Origin: Richelia sp. CSU_2_1
GTDB taxonomy: Bacteria > Cyanobacteriota > Cyanobacteriia > Cyanobacteriales > Microcoleaceae
Direction: 5' to 3'
Length of the DNA: 32,288 bases
Assembly (NCBI GenBank): GCA_012034575.1
Contig: JAAUPF010000066.1
Coordinates: 1 to 32,288 of the forward strand
Shown here: positions 22,603-30,997 of the stretch, in pieces
Numbering within the stretch: position 1 is the first letter of the stretch
How the letters are laid out: each line of letters opens with the position of its first letter
Notes under the pieces: generated by a model
Seen by the model: the letters and a program-made list of their open reading frames with translations, nothing else
Databases searched by the model: none
What the model was told of the DNA's origin: nothing
Program-made: the position numbers and the translations under genes

Positions 22603-23248
22603 ATGGTATTACCAACAATTAGCGAAGATACAATTTCCCTTGCAGCAGGAGACGAAATCATTCTGCGATTTAGAACCTGGGAAGATTACGAGGCTTTGCT
22701 AGCCCGTCGGGAGGATAAAGCTGGATTGAGAATTCGCTACAGCAGTAAAACTCAAGAAATTAGAATTATGTCCCCACTACCAAAACACGGTAATCAAGCC
22801 GATTTATTAGCAGATTTGGCCAAAGTTTTACTCCGGCAAATTGGGAAAGACTGGCAATCTTTTACTCCTATTACACTGAAGCGCCTCAAGCAACAGGGAA
22901 TCGAACCAGATTACTGTTTTTACATTGACAATCGGGAATCTATTTTAGGAAAAGAACGGATAGATTTAGAAACAGATCCGCCTCCAGATTTAGCGATCGA
23001 AATCGATCTGACTTGCATGACTAAACCAGAAGATTATCAGCGATCGCACCTTAGAACTTTGGATTTACCGTCAAAGTCAATTATTAATCTATCAATTCGA
23101 TTCGCAGCAATATCGCGAGTCTCAAATTAGCCGGTGGTTCCCGGATTGCGATGTCAAAACCTTAATTCCTCAATATTGCGATCGAGGCTGGCAACTTGGT
23201 TCTAGCGTAGCGGTACGAGAGTTTGAAGAAGCATTGCGATCGCAATGA
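22603..23248 (+). pseudogene. Uma2 family (DUF820, PD-(D/E)XK fold) protein, frameshifted
   Basis: The first frame reads from 22603 (MVLPTISEDTISLAAGDE) through FRTWEDYEALLARR, GIEPDYCFYIDN and PPDLAIEIDLT, giving the Asp and Glu-x-Asp acidic residues of the PD-(D/E)XK core. After KPEDYQ the frame is wrong. A second frame restores ELWIYRQSQLLIYQFDSQQY and RWFPDCDVKTLIPQYCDRGW and stops at 23248. Two missing bases near 23040-23055 (probably one C and one T) would give a protein of about 215 residues with YQPIAPLELWIYR at the join. Uma2 proteins are very abundant in filamentous cyanobacteria and often associated with mobile DNA. Their function is uncertain. The break is either real decay or homopolymer error. 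Confidence 0.75.
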
Positions 23249-23342
23249 ATATTGGAGATGGGAATTGGTAATAGGTAATTGGTAATGATAATAACATATT
23301 ACCGCTCGCGCTACAATCAAATTAACCAAATTGAAAAAATCT

Positions 23343-23645
23343 ATGACAGCAACCGTAGTAGATATCGGGACTTTAATTACGCGCGATCGCAATCTTCGAA
23401 GCGGGCGTCCCATTATTGCTGGTACTGCTACTTCTGTCCGCCGCATTGCCGTTTTGTACAAACAGGGTAACAATGCGGAAGAAATTGCTAGGCTGATGAC
23501 TCACTTATCGATCGCGCAAGTTTATGCAGCTTTAACGTATTATCACGCTAATCGAGCAGAGATTGATACAGATCTAGCAGAGGAACAAGCTGCTTACGAA
23601 CAGTTAGCAGAGTTACACTACAAAAACCTCAATACAAAAACATGA
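23343..23645 (+). CDS. DUF433 domain protein, putative antitoxin
   Basis: A 100-residue protein with the DUF433 core: ITRDRNLRSGRPIIAGTATSVRRIAVLYKQG followed by EEIARLMTHLSIAQVYAALTYYHAN, a short beta part and a winged helix-turn-helix. DUF433 proteins are usually encoded with DUF5615 PIN-like toxins and thought to be their antitoxins and autoregulators. The ATG at 23343 is chosen; a TTG at 23331 would add four residues. The stop overlaps the next start by four bases (ATGA). A GGTAATT heptamer stretch lies upstream. Confidence 0.87.
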   Translation: MTATVVDIGTLITRDRNLRSGRPIIAGTATSVRRIAVLYKQGNNAEEIARLMTHLSIAQVYAALTYYHANRAEIDTDLAEEQAAYEQLAELHYKNLNTKT

Positions 23646-24001
23646 GGATTATTCTGATACTGCTAGATGAAGATGCAATGAATTCCGCTTTGCTTGATGC
23701 TTTACGCCTGCGGGGTATTGATGTTATTTCTGTGGTCGAAATAGGAATGCTGTCTCGCAGCGATGAAGAAATTTTGTACTGGGCTAATGAAAATTATCGA
23801 GTAACCTATAGCTTTAATACTAGAGATTTTTATCGATTGCATACTGATTTTAACACGCGAGGGCAAGAACATCGAGGGATAATCTTGGGACAACAAAATT
23901 ATTCAGTTGGCGAACAATTGCGTCGTTTGCTAAAAATTATATCTAGTAAATCCGCAGAGAAAATTTGTAATCAAGTCGAGTTTTTAAGTGCTTGGGGTTA
24001 A
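23642..24001 (+). CDS. DUF5615 PIN-like protein, putative toxin
   Basis: A 119-residue protein of the DUF5615/PIN-like class: LLDEDAMNSALLDALRLRGIDV at the N-terminus with acidic residues 9-11, the SRSDEEILYWANENYR segment, then SFNTRDFYRLH and HRGIILGQQ. PIN-fold toxins are Mg-dependent RNases using a cluster of acidic residues. It overlaps the DUF433 gene by four bases, so the two are translationally coupled as a type II toxin-antitoxin-like module. RNase activity is inferred from the family. Confidence 0.87.
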   Translation: MRIILILLDEDAMNSALLDALRLRGIDVISVVEIGMLSRSDEEILYWANENYRVTYSFNTRDFYRLHTDFNTRGQEHRGIILGQQNYSVGEQLRRLLKIISSKSAEKICNQVEFLSAWG

Positions 24002-24117
24002 GGATAGACGATCGCCCGAATTAATCTGCGTTTATCTGCGTCATCTGCCTCAATCTGCGGTTAAAAAAAAGCAACCATTATATTATCATAATATAACCTC
24101 TAAAATCACAAACAAAA

Positions 24118-24870
24118 ATGTTCAGACTATCCCAAAACCAACTCAAAATCATCGAAGAATGCCCCCGCAAATTCCAACACGGCTACCTCGAACTCCTCGC
24201 CTCCACCACATCCCCAGAACAACAAGAAAAACTCACTTGGGGCAGCCAATTTCACCTGTTAATGCAGCAGCGAGAAATCGGACTTCCCATTGAATTCATC
24301 ATCAAACAAGATCCCGACATGGGGCGCTGCGTTGCAGCATTAATCGACACCGCCCCCGAACTTTTTGTCACCGATTTAGAAACTAGCAATCGCACCTTCC
24401 GCCAAGCCGAACACCGCTGCACGTTGATTTTTCAAGACTACCTGTTTACTGCAATATACGACTTATTAATTGCCGAACCCAACGCCGCCCAAATTATCGA
24501 CTGGAAAACCTACCCCCGCCCTCAAAAATCCGAACGAATCTGCCATAGCTGGCAAACTCGCCTGTATTTATACCTCTTAGTAGAAACGAGCGACTATTCC
24601 CCAGAGCAAATTTCCATGACATACTGGTTCGTACAATTGAGAGGAGAAGAAGCACCGCAAAAACTTACATTTACTTACGATCGTGCCCAGCACGATCGAA
24701 CCAAACAAGATTTGACTCAATTATTGCAAAAGTTAACTCAATGGCGGCAGCAATATATCGATCGAGGCGAATTCTTTCCCCAAGTAGATATCAGTGCCCA
24801 TCGTTGCGATTCCTGTCAATTTGCCACTCGCTGCGATCGCATCTCATCTACTCAAAAAATCCGGTTTTAG
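24118..24870 (+). CDS. PD-(D/E)XK nuclease superfamily protein (RecB/Cas4-like) with Cys-rich C-terminus
   Basis: A 250-residue protein beginning FRLSQNQLKIIEECPRKFQ, the typical start of RecB-type nuclease domains. It continues with WGSQFHLLMQQRE (motif I helix), then IIDWKTYPRP, which supplies the core Asp and Lys of D-x-K, and a Gln/Tyr motif (WQTRLYLYLLVE). Near the C-terminus is HRCDSCQFATRCDR, a Cys cluster like the Fe-S or zinc-binding end of Cas4/AddB-type nucleases. With only three cysteines in a row, and the N-terminal Cys in EECPRKF as a possible fourth, a 4Fe-4S cluster is plausible. No cas genes are nearby, so DNA repair or recombination is more likely. It precedes recJ on the same strand. 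Confidence 0.8.
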   Translation: MFRLSQNQLKIIEECPRKFQHGYLELLASTTSPEQQEKLTWGSQFHLLMQQREIGLPIEFIIKQDPDMGRCVAALIDTAPELFVTDLETSNRTFRQAEHRCTLIFQDYLFTAIYDLLIAEPNAAQIIDWKTYPRPQKSERICHSWQTRLYLYLLVETSDYSPEQISMTYWFVQLRGEEAPQKLTFTYDRAQHDRTKQDLTQLLQKLTQWRQQYIDRGEFFPQVDISAHRCDSCQFATRCDRISSTQKIRF

Positions 24871-24929
24871 AAACTCCCGTAAATTGGCTGGCAAATCTTG
24901 CTATAATTGAGGAAATATCTATTTAAATA

Positions 24930-24958
24930 GTTGACAGTTGACAGTTGACAGTTGACAG
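24930..24958. repeat. GTTGACA heptamer tandem repeat
   Basis: Four GTTGACA units between the nuclease gene and recJ. Confidence 0.9.
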
Positions 24959-25087
24959 TAATAGTAACTTAAAACTCCCCCTCTTCTTTATTCCTTCTTC
25001 TTTCTTCCTTCTTTTGGTAATTGGTAATTCTCTCAATCTGCCAATTTCTCAATACCCCAATCTAATAATTTAACAATCTAAAATCTA

Positions 25088-27715
25088 ATGGTTGAACTAT
25101 CTCAAAACTGGCAAACTCCACCCTTAACCCAACCTCCAGAATGGCTGATTCAAGCTGTGAGAAACCACGCGCCGCAATTTCCCTGTAAATATGCAGCCGC
25201 ACTTCTATGGCAGAGAGGAATTCAAAATCCCGATCGAGTACCGGGATATTTAAATCCCAACCTCTACAAACCAGCAAGTCCCTGGGAATTCGGGGAAGAA
25301 ATGAAACAGGCAACAGACAGAATTCAGCAAGCCATAAATCGAGATGAAAAAATTGCAATTTGGGGAGATTTCGACGCTGATGGCATTACTTCAACCTCCG
25401 TACTTTGGGACGGATTGGGAGAATTTTTTCCGCAAAATCACCGACTTACTTATTACATTCCCAACCGCTTAACTGAATCTCATGGATTGAATGTTTCGGG
25501 AATCGATAACTTAGCAAAAGAGGGTGTCACCTTAATTATCACCTGCGATACAGGCAGTACAAACATCGCCGAAATCGAATATGCTACGACTTTAGGCATC
25601 GATACAATTATTACCGACCACCATACATTACCGGACGATCGCCCGCCAACTACAGCAATTATCAATCCCCGTTACCTTCCTGCAAATCACCAACTCTTTC
25701 ACTTGTCAGGAGTTGCTGTTGCTTACAAATTAGTTGAAGCATTATATCAAACTTTACCCGATGTTCCCCAACGACCGCTAACCGACTTATTAGAATTAGT
25801 AACGATCGGCTTAATTGCTGATTTAGTCCAACTCTCAGGAGACTGCCGTTACCTAGCGCAATTAGGCATAGAACAACTGCAAAAACAAATTACAAATCCC
25901 ACCCGTCCGGGAGTTGCAAAATTGCTCGAACTGTGCAAAAGAACGGGCGATCGACCGACAGATATCTCCTTCGGGATCGGTCCGAGAATCAATGCAGTCA
26001 GTCGCATTCAAGGCGATGCCAGATTTTGCGTAGAACTCCTCACCAGTCGCGACAAAAAACGCTGCGAAGAATTAGCAGATTTAACCGAAATTGCCAACAC
26101 CAGACGCAAATCTTTACAAAAAGATGTTGCCAAAGATGTCGCTAATAAATTAGCAAAACTCGACCTCTCAACTACTAGCGCGATCGTCCTCAGTGACCCG
26201 CAATGGCCTTTAGGAGTATTGGGATTAGTAGCGGGACAAATCGCCCAAAAATACGGTCGTCCCGTAATTTTATTGAGTACCGAAGGAACAGCAGAAATCG
26301 ATGAAATCTCAACAGAAACAGAATCGATCGAATCTTTAAACCCAGATTTCCAAATTTCTCAATCTACAATCCCCAATCCACAATCTCAAATAGAAAATTT
26401 TACAGAAACACAGTCGATCGAACCTTTAGATTCCAAATTATCAATTACTTCCCAATCCACAATCCAAAATCCCAAGTCCAAAATCGCCCGCGGTTCTGCC
26501 CGTTCCGCAAATCAAATCGATCTTTATCAATTAGTCAAAGACCAAGCGCATTTATTGCATAGATTTGGCGGCCATCCCTTCGCTGCAGGTTTGAGTTTAC
26601 CAGTAGAAAATATTCCCTTATTTACCGATGCCATAAATCAGCAACTGCGACAGCAATACAGCCCGGAAAATTTAACAGCAGTTCCCGTCATAGCAGACCT
26701 CACAGTTACTGTATCCGAATTAGGTAAAGACTTATTTCAAGAACTCAAATTGCTCGAACCCTGCGGCATGGGCAATCCCGCACCCAAATTGCTGCTGGAA
26801 AATTGCTGGTTTGACAGTGTTTGGAATAAGAACATTAAAGATTTAAAAGGAAAAGAAGTAAAGTATATCAAAACTACTTTTAAAATTTGGGATGAATCCA
26901 GCGATACGGGATTTCCCGGCATTTGGTGGGAACACTATCGAGACGAAATTCCTCAAGGACTTTGCGACGCTGTAGTAGAACTTGACTTTAACGGCTATGA
27001 AAATCAATATGAAGTGCGGTTGATAGCAGTTCGATCGCGCGCCGAAAACAACCAAATTAACACATCGCGATCGATCGATTGGATCGTAGACTGGCGAAAC
27101 AAAAATAGCAATGAAGAGTTATTAGCAGCCAGCACAAACTTAGCATCTCAAATGCCGATCGAAAATTATATTAACAATTCCGAAATAGCAGATCCCCAAA
27201 ACTCGATCGTCCTCAAAGAATGCCCGGCAAGTTGGGACGAAATGCGGGTTTGGTTTCGGCAAGCACAGCACAAACAACAAAAACTCGCCCTCGTTTATAC
27301 ATTACCCCCGCCCGTACCGCCGCAGCAAATCTGGCAGCAGCTAATCGGCATTGCCAAATACCTCAGCCGCACCAAAAAACCCGTCACCAGACAGCAATTG
27401 ATTCAAAAACTCGGAATCGGTGACATTTCCCTCCGACTCGGATTTACCGCCCTCAAACATCTCGGTTTCCAAGTCAATTACCGCGATCGAGCCTTCCATA
27501 TTACCAGACAACCCGAAACAGGCGATCGATTCCTCAAACCCTTATCACCCAACCCATCCAGTCAAATCGCCCGCAGTGCAGAACAATTCCTAGCAGCACT
27601 CTGGGAAGAACAATTCCGGCGCAAATACTTTTGTGAAGTACCTCTCTCAACCATTCAATCCATAGCGCTAGAGACTGTTTTACAAGAACTAGACGCTGCG
27701 GAAACTCTTTTCTAA
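25088..27715 (+). CDS. recJ: Single-stranded-DNA-specific exonuclease RecJ with in-frame repeat-derived insert
   Basis: An 875-residue RecJ, longer than the common 550-800. The DHH phosphoesterase domain shows GDFDADGITSTS (about 92-103) and DHH at 177-179, with the metal-binding LVTIGLIADLV further on. The DHHA1 domain begins at GSARS (469-473) with LLHRFGGHPFAAGLSLP. An OB-type domain follows, then a cyanobacterial C-terminal extension with a winged-helix-like part (RQQLIQKLGIGDISLRLGFT). RecJ degrades ssDNA 5' to 3' in recombination and mismatch repair. Residues about 400-467, between the two catalytic lobes, are Ser/Gln/Asn/Pro-rich and twice repeat SQSTI-NP-SI. Their DNA resembles the intergenic CCCAATC/AAAATCT heptamers. 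The start codon follows directly on such heptamers and lacks a Shine-Dalgarno sequence. Confidence 0.93.
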   Translation: MVELSQNWQTPPLTQPPEWLIQAVRNHAPQFPCKYAAALLWQRGIQNPDRVPGYLNPNLYKPASPWEFGEEMKQATDRIQQAINRDEKIAIWGDFDADGITSTSVLWDGLGEFFPQNHRLTYYIPNRLTESHGLNVSGIDNLAKEGVTLIITCDTGSTNIAEIEYATTLGIDTIITDHHTLPDDRPPTTAIINPRYLPANHQLFHLSGVAVAYKLVEALYQTLPDVPQRPLTDLLELVTIGLIADLVQLSGDCRYLAQLGIEQLQKQITNPTRPGVAKLLELCKRTGDRPTDISFGIGPRINAVSRIQGDARFCVELLTSRDKKRCEELADLTEIANTRRKSLQKDVAKDVANKLAKLDLSTTSAIVLSDPQWPLGVLGLVAGQIAQKYGRPVILLSTEGTAEIDEISTETESIESLNPDFQISQSTIPNPQSQIENFTETQSIEPLDSKLSITSQSTIQNPKSKIARGSARSANQIDLYQLVKDQAHLLHRFGGHPFAAGLSLPVENIPLFTDAINQQLRQQYSPENLTAVPVIADLTVTVSELGKDLFQELKLLEPCGMGNPAPKLLLENCWFDSVWNKNIKDLKGKEVKYIKTTFKIWDESSDTGFPGIWWEHYRDEIPQGLCDAVVELDFNGYENQYEVRLIAVRSRAENNQINTSRSIDWIVDWRNKNSNEELLAASTNLASQMPIENYINNSEIADPQNSIVLKECPASWDEMRVWFRQAQHKQQKLALVYTLPPPVPPQQIWQQLIGIAKYLSRTKKPVTRQQLIQKLGIGDISLRLGFTALKHLGFQVNYRDRAFHITRQPETGDRFLKPLSPNPSSQIARSAEQFLAALWEEQFRRKYFCEVPLSTIQSIALETVLQELDAAETLF
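26340..26488. repeat. Intergenic-type heptamer repeats within recJ
   Basis: Two related stretches (around 26350-26395 and 26430-26488) contain CAATCCCCAATCC- and CCAAAATCCC-like units of the family that otherwise lies before start codons in this window. Confidence 0.65.
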
Positions 27716-27967
27716 GTAGAGCGAAGAAGGAAGGCACTATACGACGGTTGAACCCGGGTGCGACTGCCAATCTCTCCTGACGCGCCGGCAACATATCTGT
27801 TGTAAGAAATATCTGCCTTTTTAATCCATCCCATAAAATAGAGTGTAGGGCGATCGGGGCAATGGATCGCGATTCACGTCCAAAACTCCAACCGCTCCGA
27901 AAAACCTATGCAAAACTAGGAAGTAAAGCCCGATATTCGATCGCCAATCTTCAATTGTTTAACCGCT

Positions 27968-30235
27968 ATGCTCCTCTGTCCCCGCTGCCAGTTTGAAAAT
28001 CCCGATCGAAACAAGTTTTGCCAACAGTGCGGCATTTCCCTAATTTACAAAGCTTGCCATCAATGCGGCACGCAAGTCGCTTTTAGCGCCAAGGAATGCC
28101 ACAATTGCGGAGTCACAACAGGTCAAGTGTGGCAAGCCGTAATTTGCGGTCGATCGAATTTTCCAGCAGTCCCGCCAGAAGAGTCAACCTTACCCCCAGC
28201 CGAGTTTCCCCAAATACCCGATACTTTTCCAGAAATCGCGCCAGCAAACACCGCCGAACAAACAGACGGTTTTAATACAGAAACTACAGCGCCTCCGGAA
28301 CCTCCAGCAGTCTCACCAACTGCTCAACAACCAACCGACGGCGAAGTCAGCACCCCCGACAACCACGCAGAAACAGTCACGGGGGCGATCGATCCGCAAT
28401 CCTTTCAAACAGAAGCAAACATCGCTCCCGAGGCCCCAGACGCCGAAATACCCCCCTCAGACAGCACTTTTTCAACCCCAGCAGACCCAGAAGAATTAAG
28501 CCAAAAAGAAAGAGATAGCCCCGACAGCTCAGTTCCAGAAATTCCCGTTCCCGACGCCGAATACCTCATCGAGGCAGTGCCAGCAGGGTCATACTTAGAC
28601 ACCCAGCAGCGCTACCAACTCCTAGAAACCCTCCCGTCGAGAAAGCCCTCCGACACCGTAGCAGTAAGGGTATTGGACTGTCAGCCGCTGCAAATGTCGC
28701 CTCTCAAAGCCCTCGTAGCAGCCAGTTCCGCCAGCGTCGCCAAACGCACCTCTCCCTACAGAACATCCGCACAACCCCCAGAAAATTCGACCAATTCCGC
28801 CTTAGCAGAACTTTGCCAAGGCACAGCCGAACCTTACCTCGCTCTCCGCTGGGAATTCTCTCACAACCTGCCAGTCATTCACGATAGCTGGTCGGACAGC
28901 CAACAGGCTGTGCTCCTGCTAGAAGACTGTTCGCAGTGGCCGTCCCTGATAGAACGCTGGAGTCAGCCCGAAACTTCCCCCCAGCAAATCTTGTACTGGC
29001 TGCACGAAATGACCGAACTCTGGGCAGCCCTGGAACCCTGGCGTTGCCGGCAAAGCCTGCTGGAACTGGAAAATTTGCGCGTTAGCCCCGACTCTTCTTT
29101 CTCTCTAGCCTCTTTACGGTTGCAGCGACTGTATCCTGAACCTGCTGATTCTTGCTTGCAACTGGTAAATTTGGGGCGACTGTGGCAGACGATATTCAGC
29201 CAGTCCGATCGTACTCAATTTGGCGCTTTGCTCGGACTGCTGCAAGAAATGTACAGGGGCGACATTCACACCATAGACGAATTGCGATCGCGCCTGGAAA
29301 CCGTACCCCTCGAACTTCAGCCAGCGCTACCGCTAGCATCAAGCCCGACCCGCTTTCAATTGGGCAGCCCCGACGAGCCGACCCCCGACGGCGAGGTCTT
29401 AACCCTGCCCATGCCCCTGCAAGTCTACCGCTTGGAAGACGCAGGCTTCACCGATGTCGGCCTGCAGCGCGACCACAACGAAGATTTTTTCAGCATCTGG
29501 ACTCAAGTCAACAAGCTGGAAACTTCCTTCGGACGCACCTTTCAAAACAAAGGGCTGTACATTCTCTGCGACGGTATGGGCGGTCACGACGGCGGCGAAA
29601 TTGCCAGTCAATTAGCTGCGGAAACTCTCAAGGAATTCTTTCAAAACAGTTGGGAAAATCAACTCCCTACCCCAGATACAATCCGCGAGGGAGTGCGGCT
29701 TGCCAACAAAGCCATCTTTGAAATCAATCAAAAAGACCGCCGTTCCGGCAGCGCCCGCATGGGTACAACTCTTGTGGCAGTCTTAGTTCAAGACACCAAA
29801 GTTGCCGTGGCGCACGTCGGCGACAGCCGTCTCTACCGGCTCAGAAAGGGACAAGCTTTGGAAAAAATCACCTCAGACCATGAAGTAGGACAGCGGGAAA
29901 TTAAGCGCGGGATTGACCCGGAAACTGCTTATTCCCGTCCCGACGCCTATCAACTGACTCAAGCCCTGGGCCCGCGAGACAGCAATTTTATCAAGCCGGA
30001 CTTGCAGTTTTTAGATTTGGGCGAAGATACTTTGTTGATTTTGGCTTCTGATGGTTTGACAGATAACGATTTGTTAGAAACTTACTGGCAGACTGACCTC
30101 GAACCCCTGTTTCACCCGCAAGCCGATTTGGAACAGGGAGTTGCTAATTTGATCGAACTGGGCAACAAACGCAACGGTCACGACAATATTACGGCAATTG
30201 TGATTCGGGCGCAGGTAGGACCGTGCCGATTTTAG
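27968..30235 (+). CDS. Zinc-ribbon PP2C/PPM-type serine/threonine phosphatase
   Basis: A 755-residue protein. The N-terminus is a double zinc ribbon with four CxxC pairs (Cys4/7, 18/21, 30/33, 44/47). Residues about 60-200 are Pro/Glu/Thr-rich and probably disordered. A middle region (about 215-460) looks like a degenerate kinase-like or helical domain. The C-terminal 265 residues are a PPM phosphatase: DVGLQRDHNEDFF, CDGMGGHDGGE with metal-binding Asp535, MGTTLVAVLV, VAHVGDSRLYRLR, ASDGLTDND and GHDNITAIVI, giving the usual metal-binding aspartates. It should dephosphorylate Ser/Thr proteins in the cytoplasm. The FHA/kinase gene downstream on the same strand, also with a zinc-ribbon-like motif, is a likely counterpart. 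A 762-base gap suggests separate promoters. Confidence 0.9.
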   Translation: MLLCPRCQFENPDRNKFCQQCGISLIYKACHQCGTQVAFSAKECHNCGVTTGQVWQAVICGRSNFPAVPPEESTLPPAEFPQIPDTFPEIAPANTAEQTDGFNTETTAPPEPPAVSPTAQQPTDGEVSTPDNHAETVTGAIDPQSFQTEANIAPEAPDAEIPPSDSTFSTPADPEELSQKERDSPDSSVPEIPVPDAEYLIEAVPAGSYLDTQQRYQLLETLPSRKPSDTVAVRVLDCQPLQMSPLKALVAASSASVAKRTSPYRTSAQPPENSTNSALAELCQGTAEPYLALRWEFSHNLPVIHDSWSDSQQAVLLLEDCSQWPSLIERWSQPETSPQQILYWLHEMTELWAALEPWRCRQSLLELENLRVSPDSSFSLASLRLQRLYPEPADSCLQLVNLGRLWQTIFSQSDRTQFGALLGLLQEMYRGDIHTIDELRSRLETVPLELQPALPLASSPTRFQLGSPDEPTPDGEVLTLPMPLQVYRLEDAGFTDVGLQRDHNEDFFSIWTQVNKLETSFGRTFQNKGLYILCDGMGGHDGGEIASQLAAETLKEFFQNSWENQLPTPDTIREGVRLANKAIFEINQKDRRSGSARMGTTLVAVLVQDTKVAVAHVGDSRLYRLRKGQALEKITSDHEVGQREIKRGIDPETAYSRPDAYQLTQALGPRDSNFIKPDLQFLDLGEDTLLILASDGLTDNDLLETYWQTDLEPLFHPQADLEQGVANLIELGNKRNGHDNITAIVIRAQVGPCRF

Positions 30236-30997
30236 ATTTTAGATTGGCAGATAACGCGATCGAATTTCCCGGCAAACGATTGCCGATTGTCGATTGCCGA
30301 TTACCGCTCGCTAAGTAAGCGCAACTCATTCTAGTGGAAATGCTATATTTTTCGGATCGATCGCGTTTGCGAGCGTAAGTCTTATGGTAAACGAGCTGCG
30401 ATCCGTAGCTTTAATTTTTAGATTTTTTTCTGAGAATTTGCACGGCAAAAACTAGCTCGATCGCGCGTAGATTCAGCATAGATCGAAGTGCTTTTATCTG
30501 CCCAGATACTTAACCTATTGAATAAAAATTAAACTAAAATGAAGTGAGACAGCTCGTGGTTGATGCCACAGCGGTTGTGATGCTCGATCGCACTCTAAGT
30601 AAGGTTCGCATTGCGGACACTGCCAGCCCTAGCTACTTTGAGTGTTGCGCGTAAATCGCAACTTGGTGTCACCGCAAATTCACGTAAAACTTATCCCTTG
30701 TTTGCTTATTGTTTGTACTTATTGTTTGTATGTTCGGGTGTTAAATCGAGCGACTATTTTTGAGGATCGATCGACCATTCAGAAATATTACGGATAAGTG
30801 TTACCAAAAATCACTAATAATTTAAATTATTATGAACATTTGATTAAGTCGGGATACTATAAAGTTCTTGTAAAACTCACTACCGGAGCTAATAGGTAAC
30901 TTTAAATTTTTAACGATCGAATCCCTTTCGCCCCCAACTGGTAAATTGCCGCCAATTCCCATTACCAAATCGGGGAACTCAACCACATCCACCGACA
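30236..30997. other. Intergenic region between phosphatase and kinase genes
   Basis: No ORF is convincing in these 762 bases. There are short direct repeats of GATTGCCG near 30280-30302, many GATCG sites, and an 11-base inverted repeat with one mismatch (30591-30601 with 30634-30644) that could form a 54-base stem-loop. The promoter of the kinase gene should be in the AT-rich part after 30780; I cannot place it. Confidence 0.55.

Noticed and set aside
24118..24870. cas4
   Set aside because: The fold and Cys-rich end are Cas4-like, but no CRISPR or other cas gene is present and recJ follows.
30591..30644. Small RNA gene in the phosphatase-kinase spacer
   Set aside because: The inverted repeat has a large loop and neither a promoter nor a T run was convincing.
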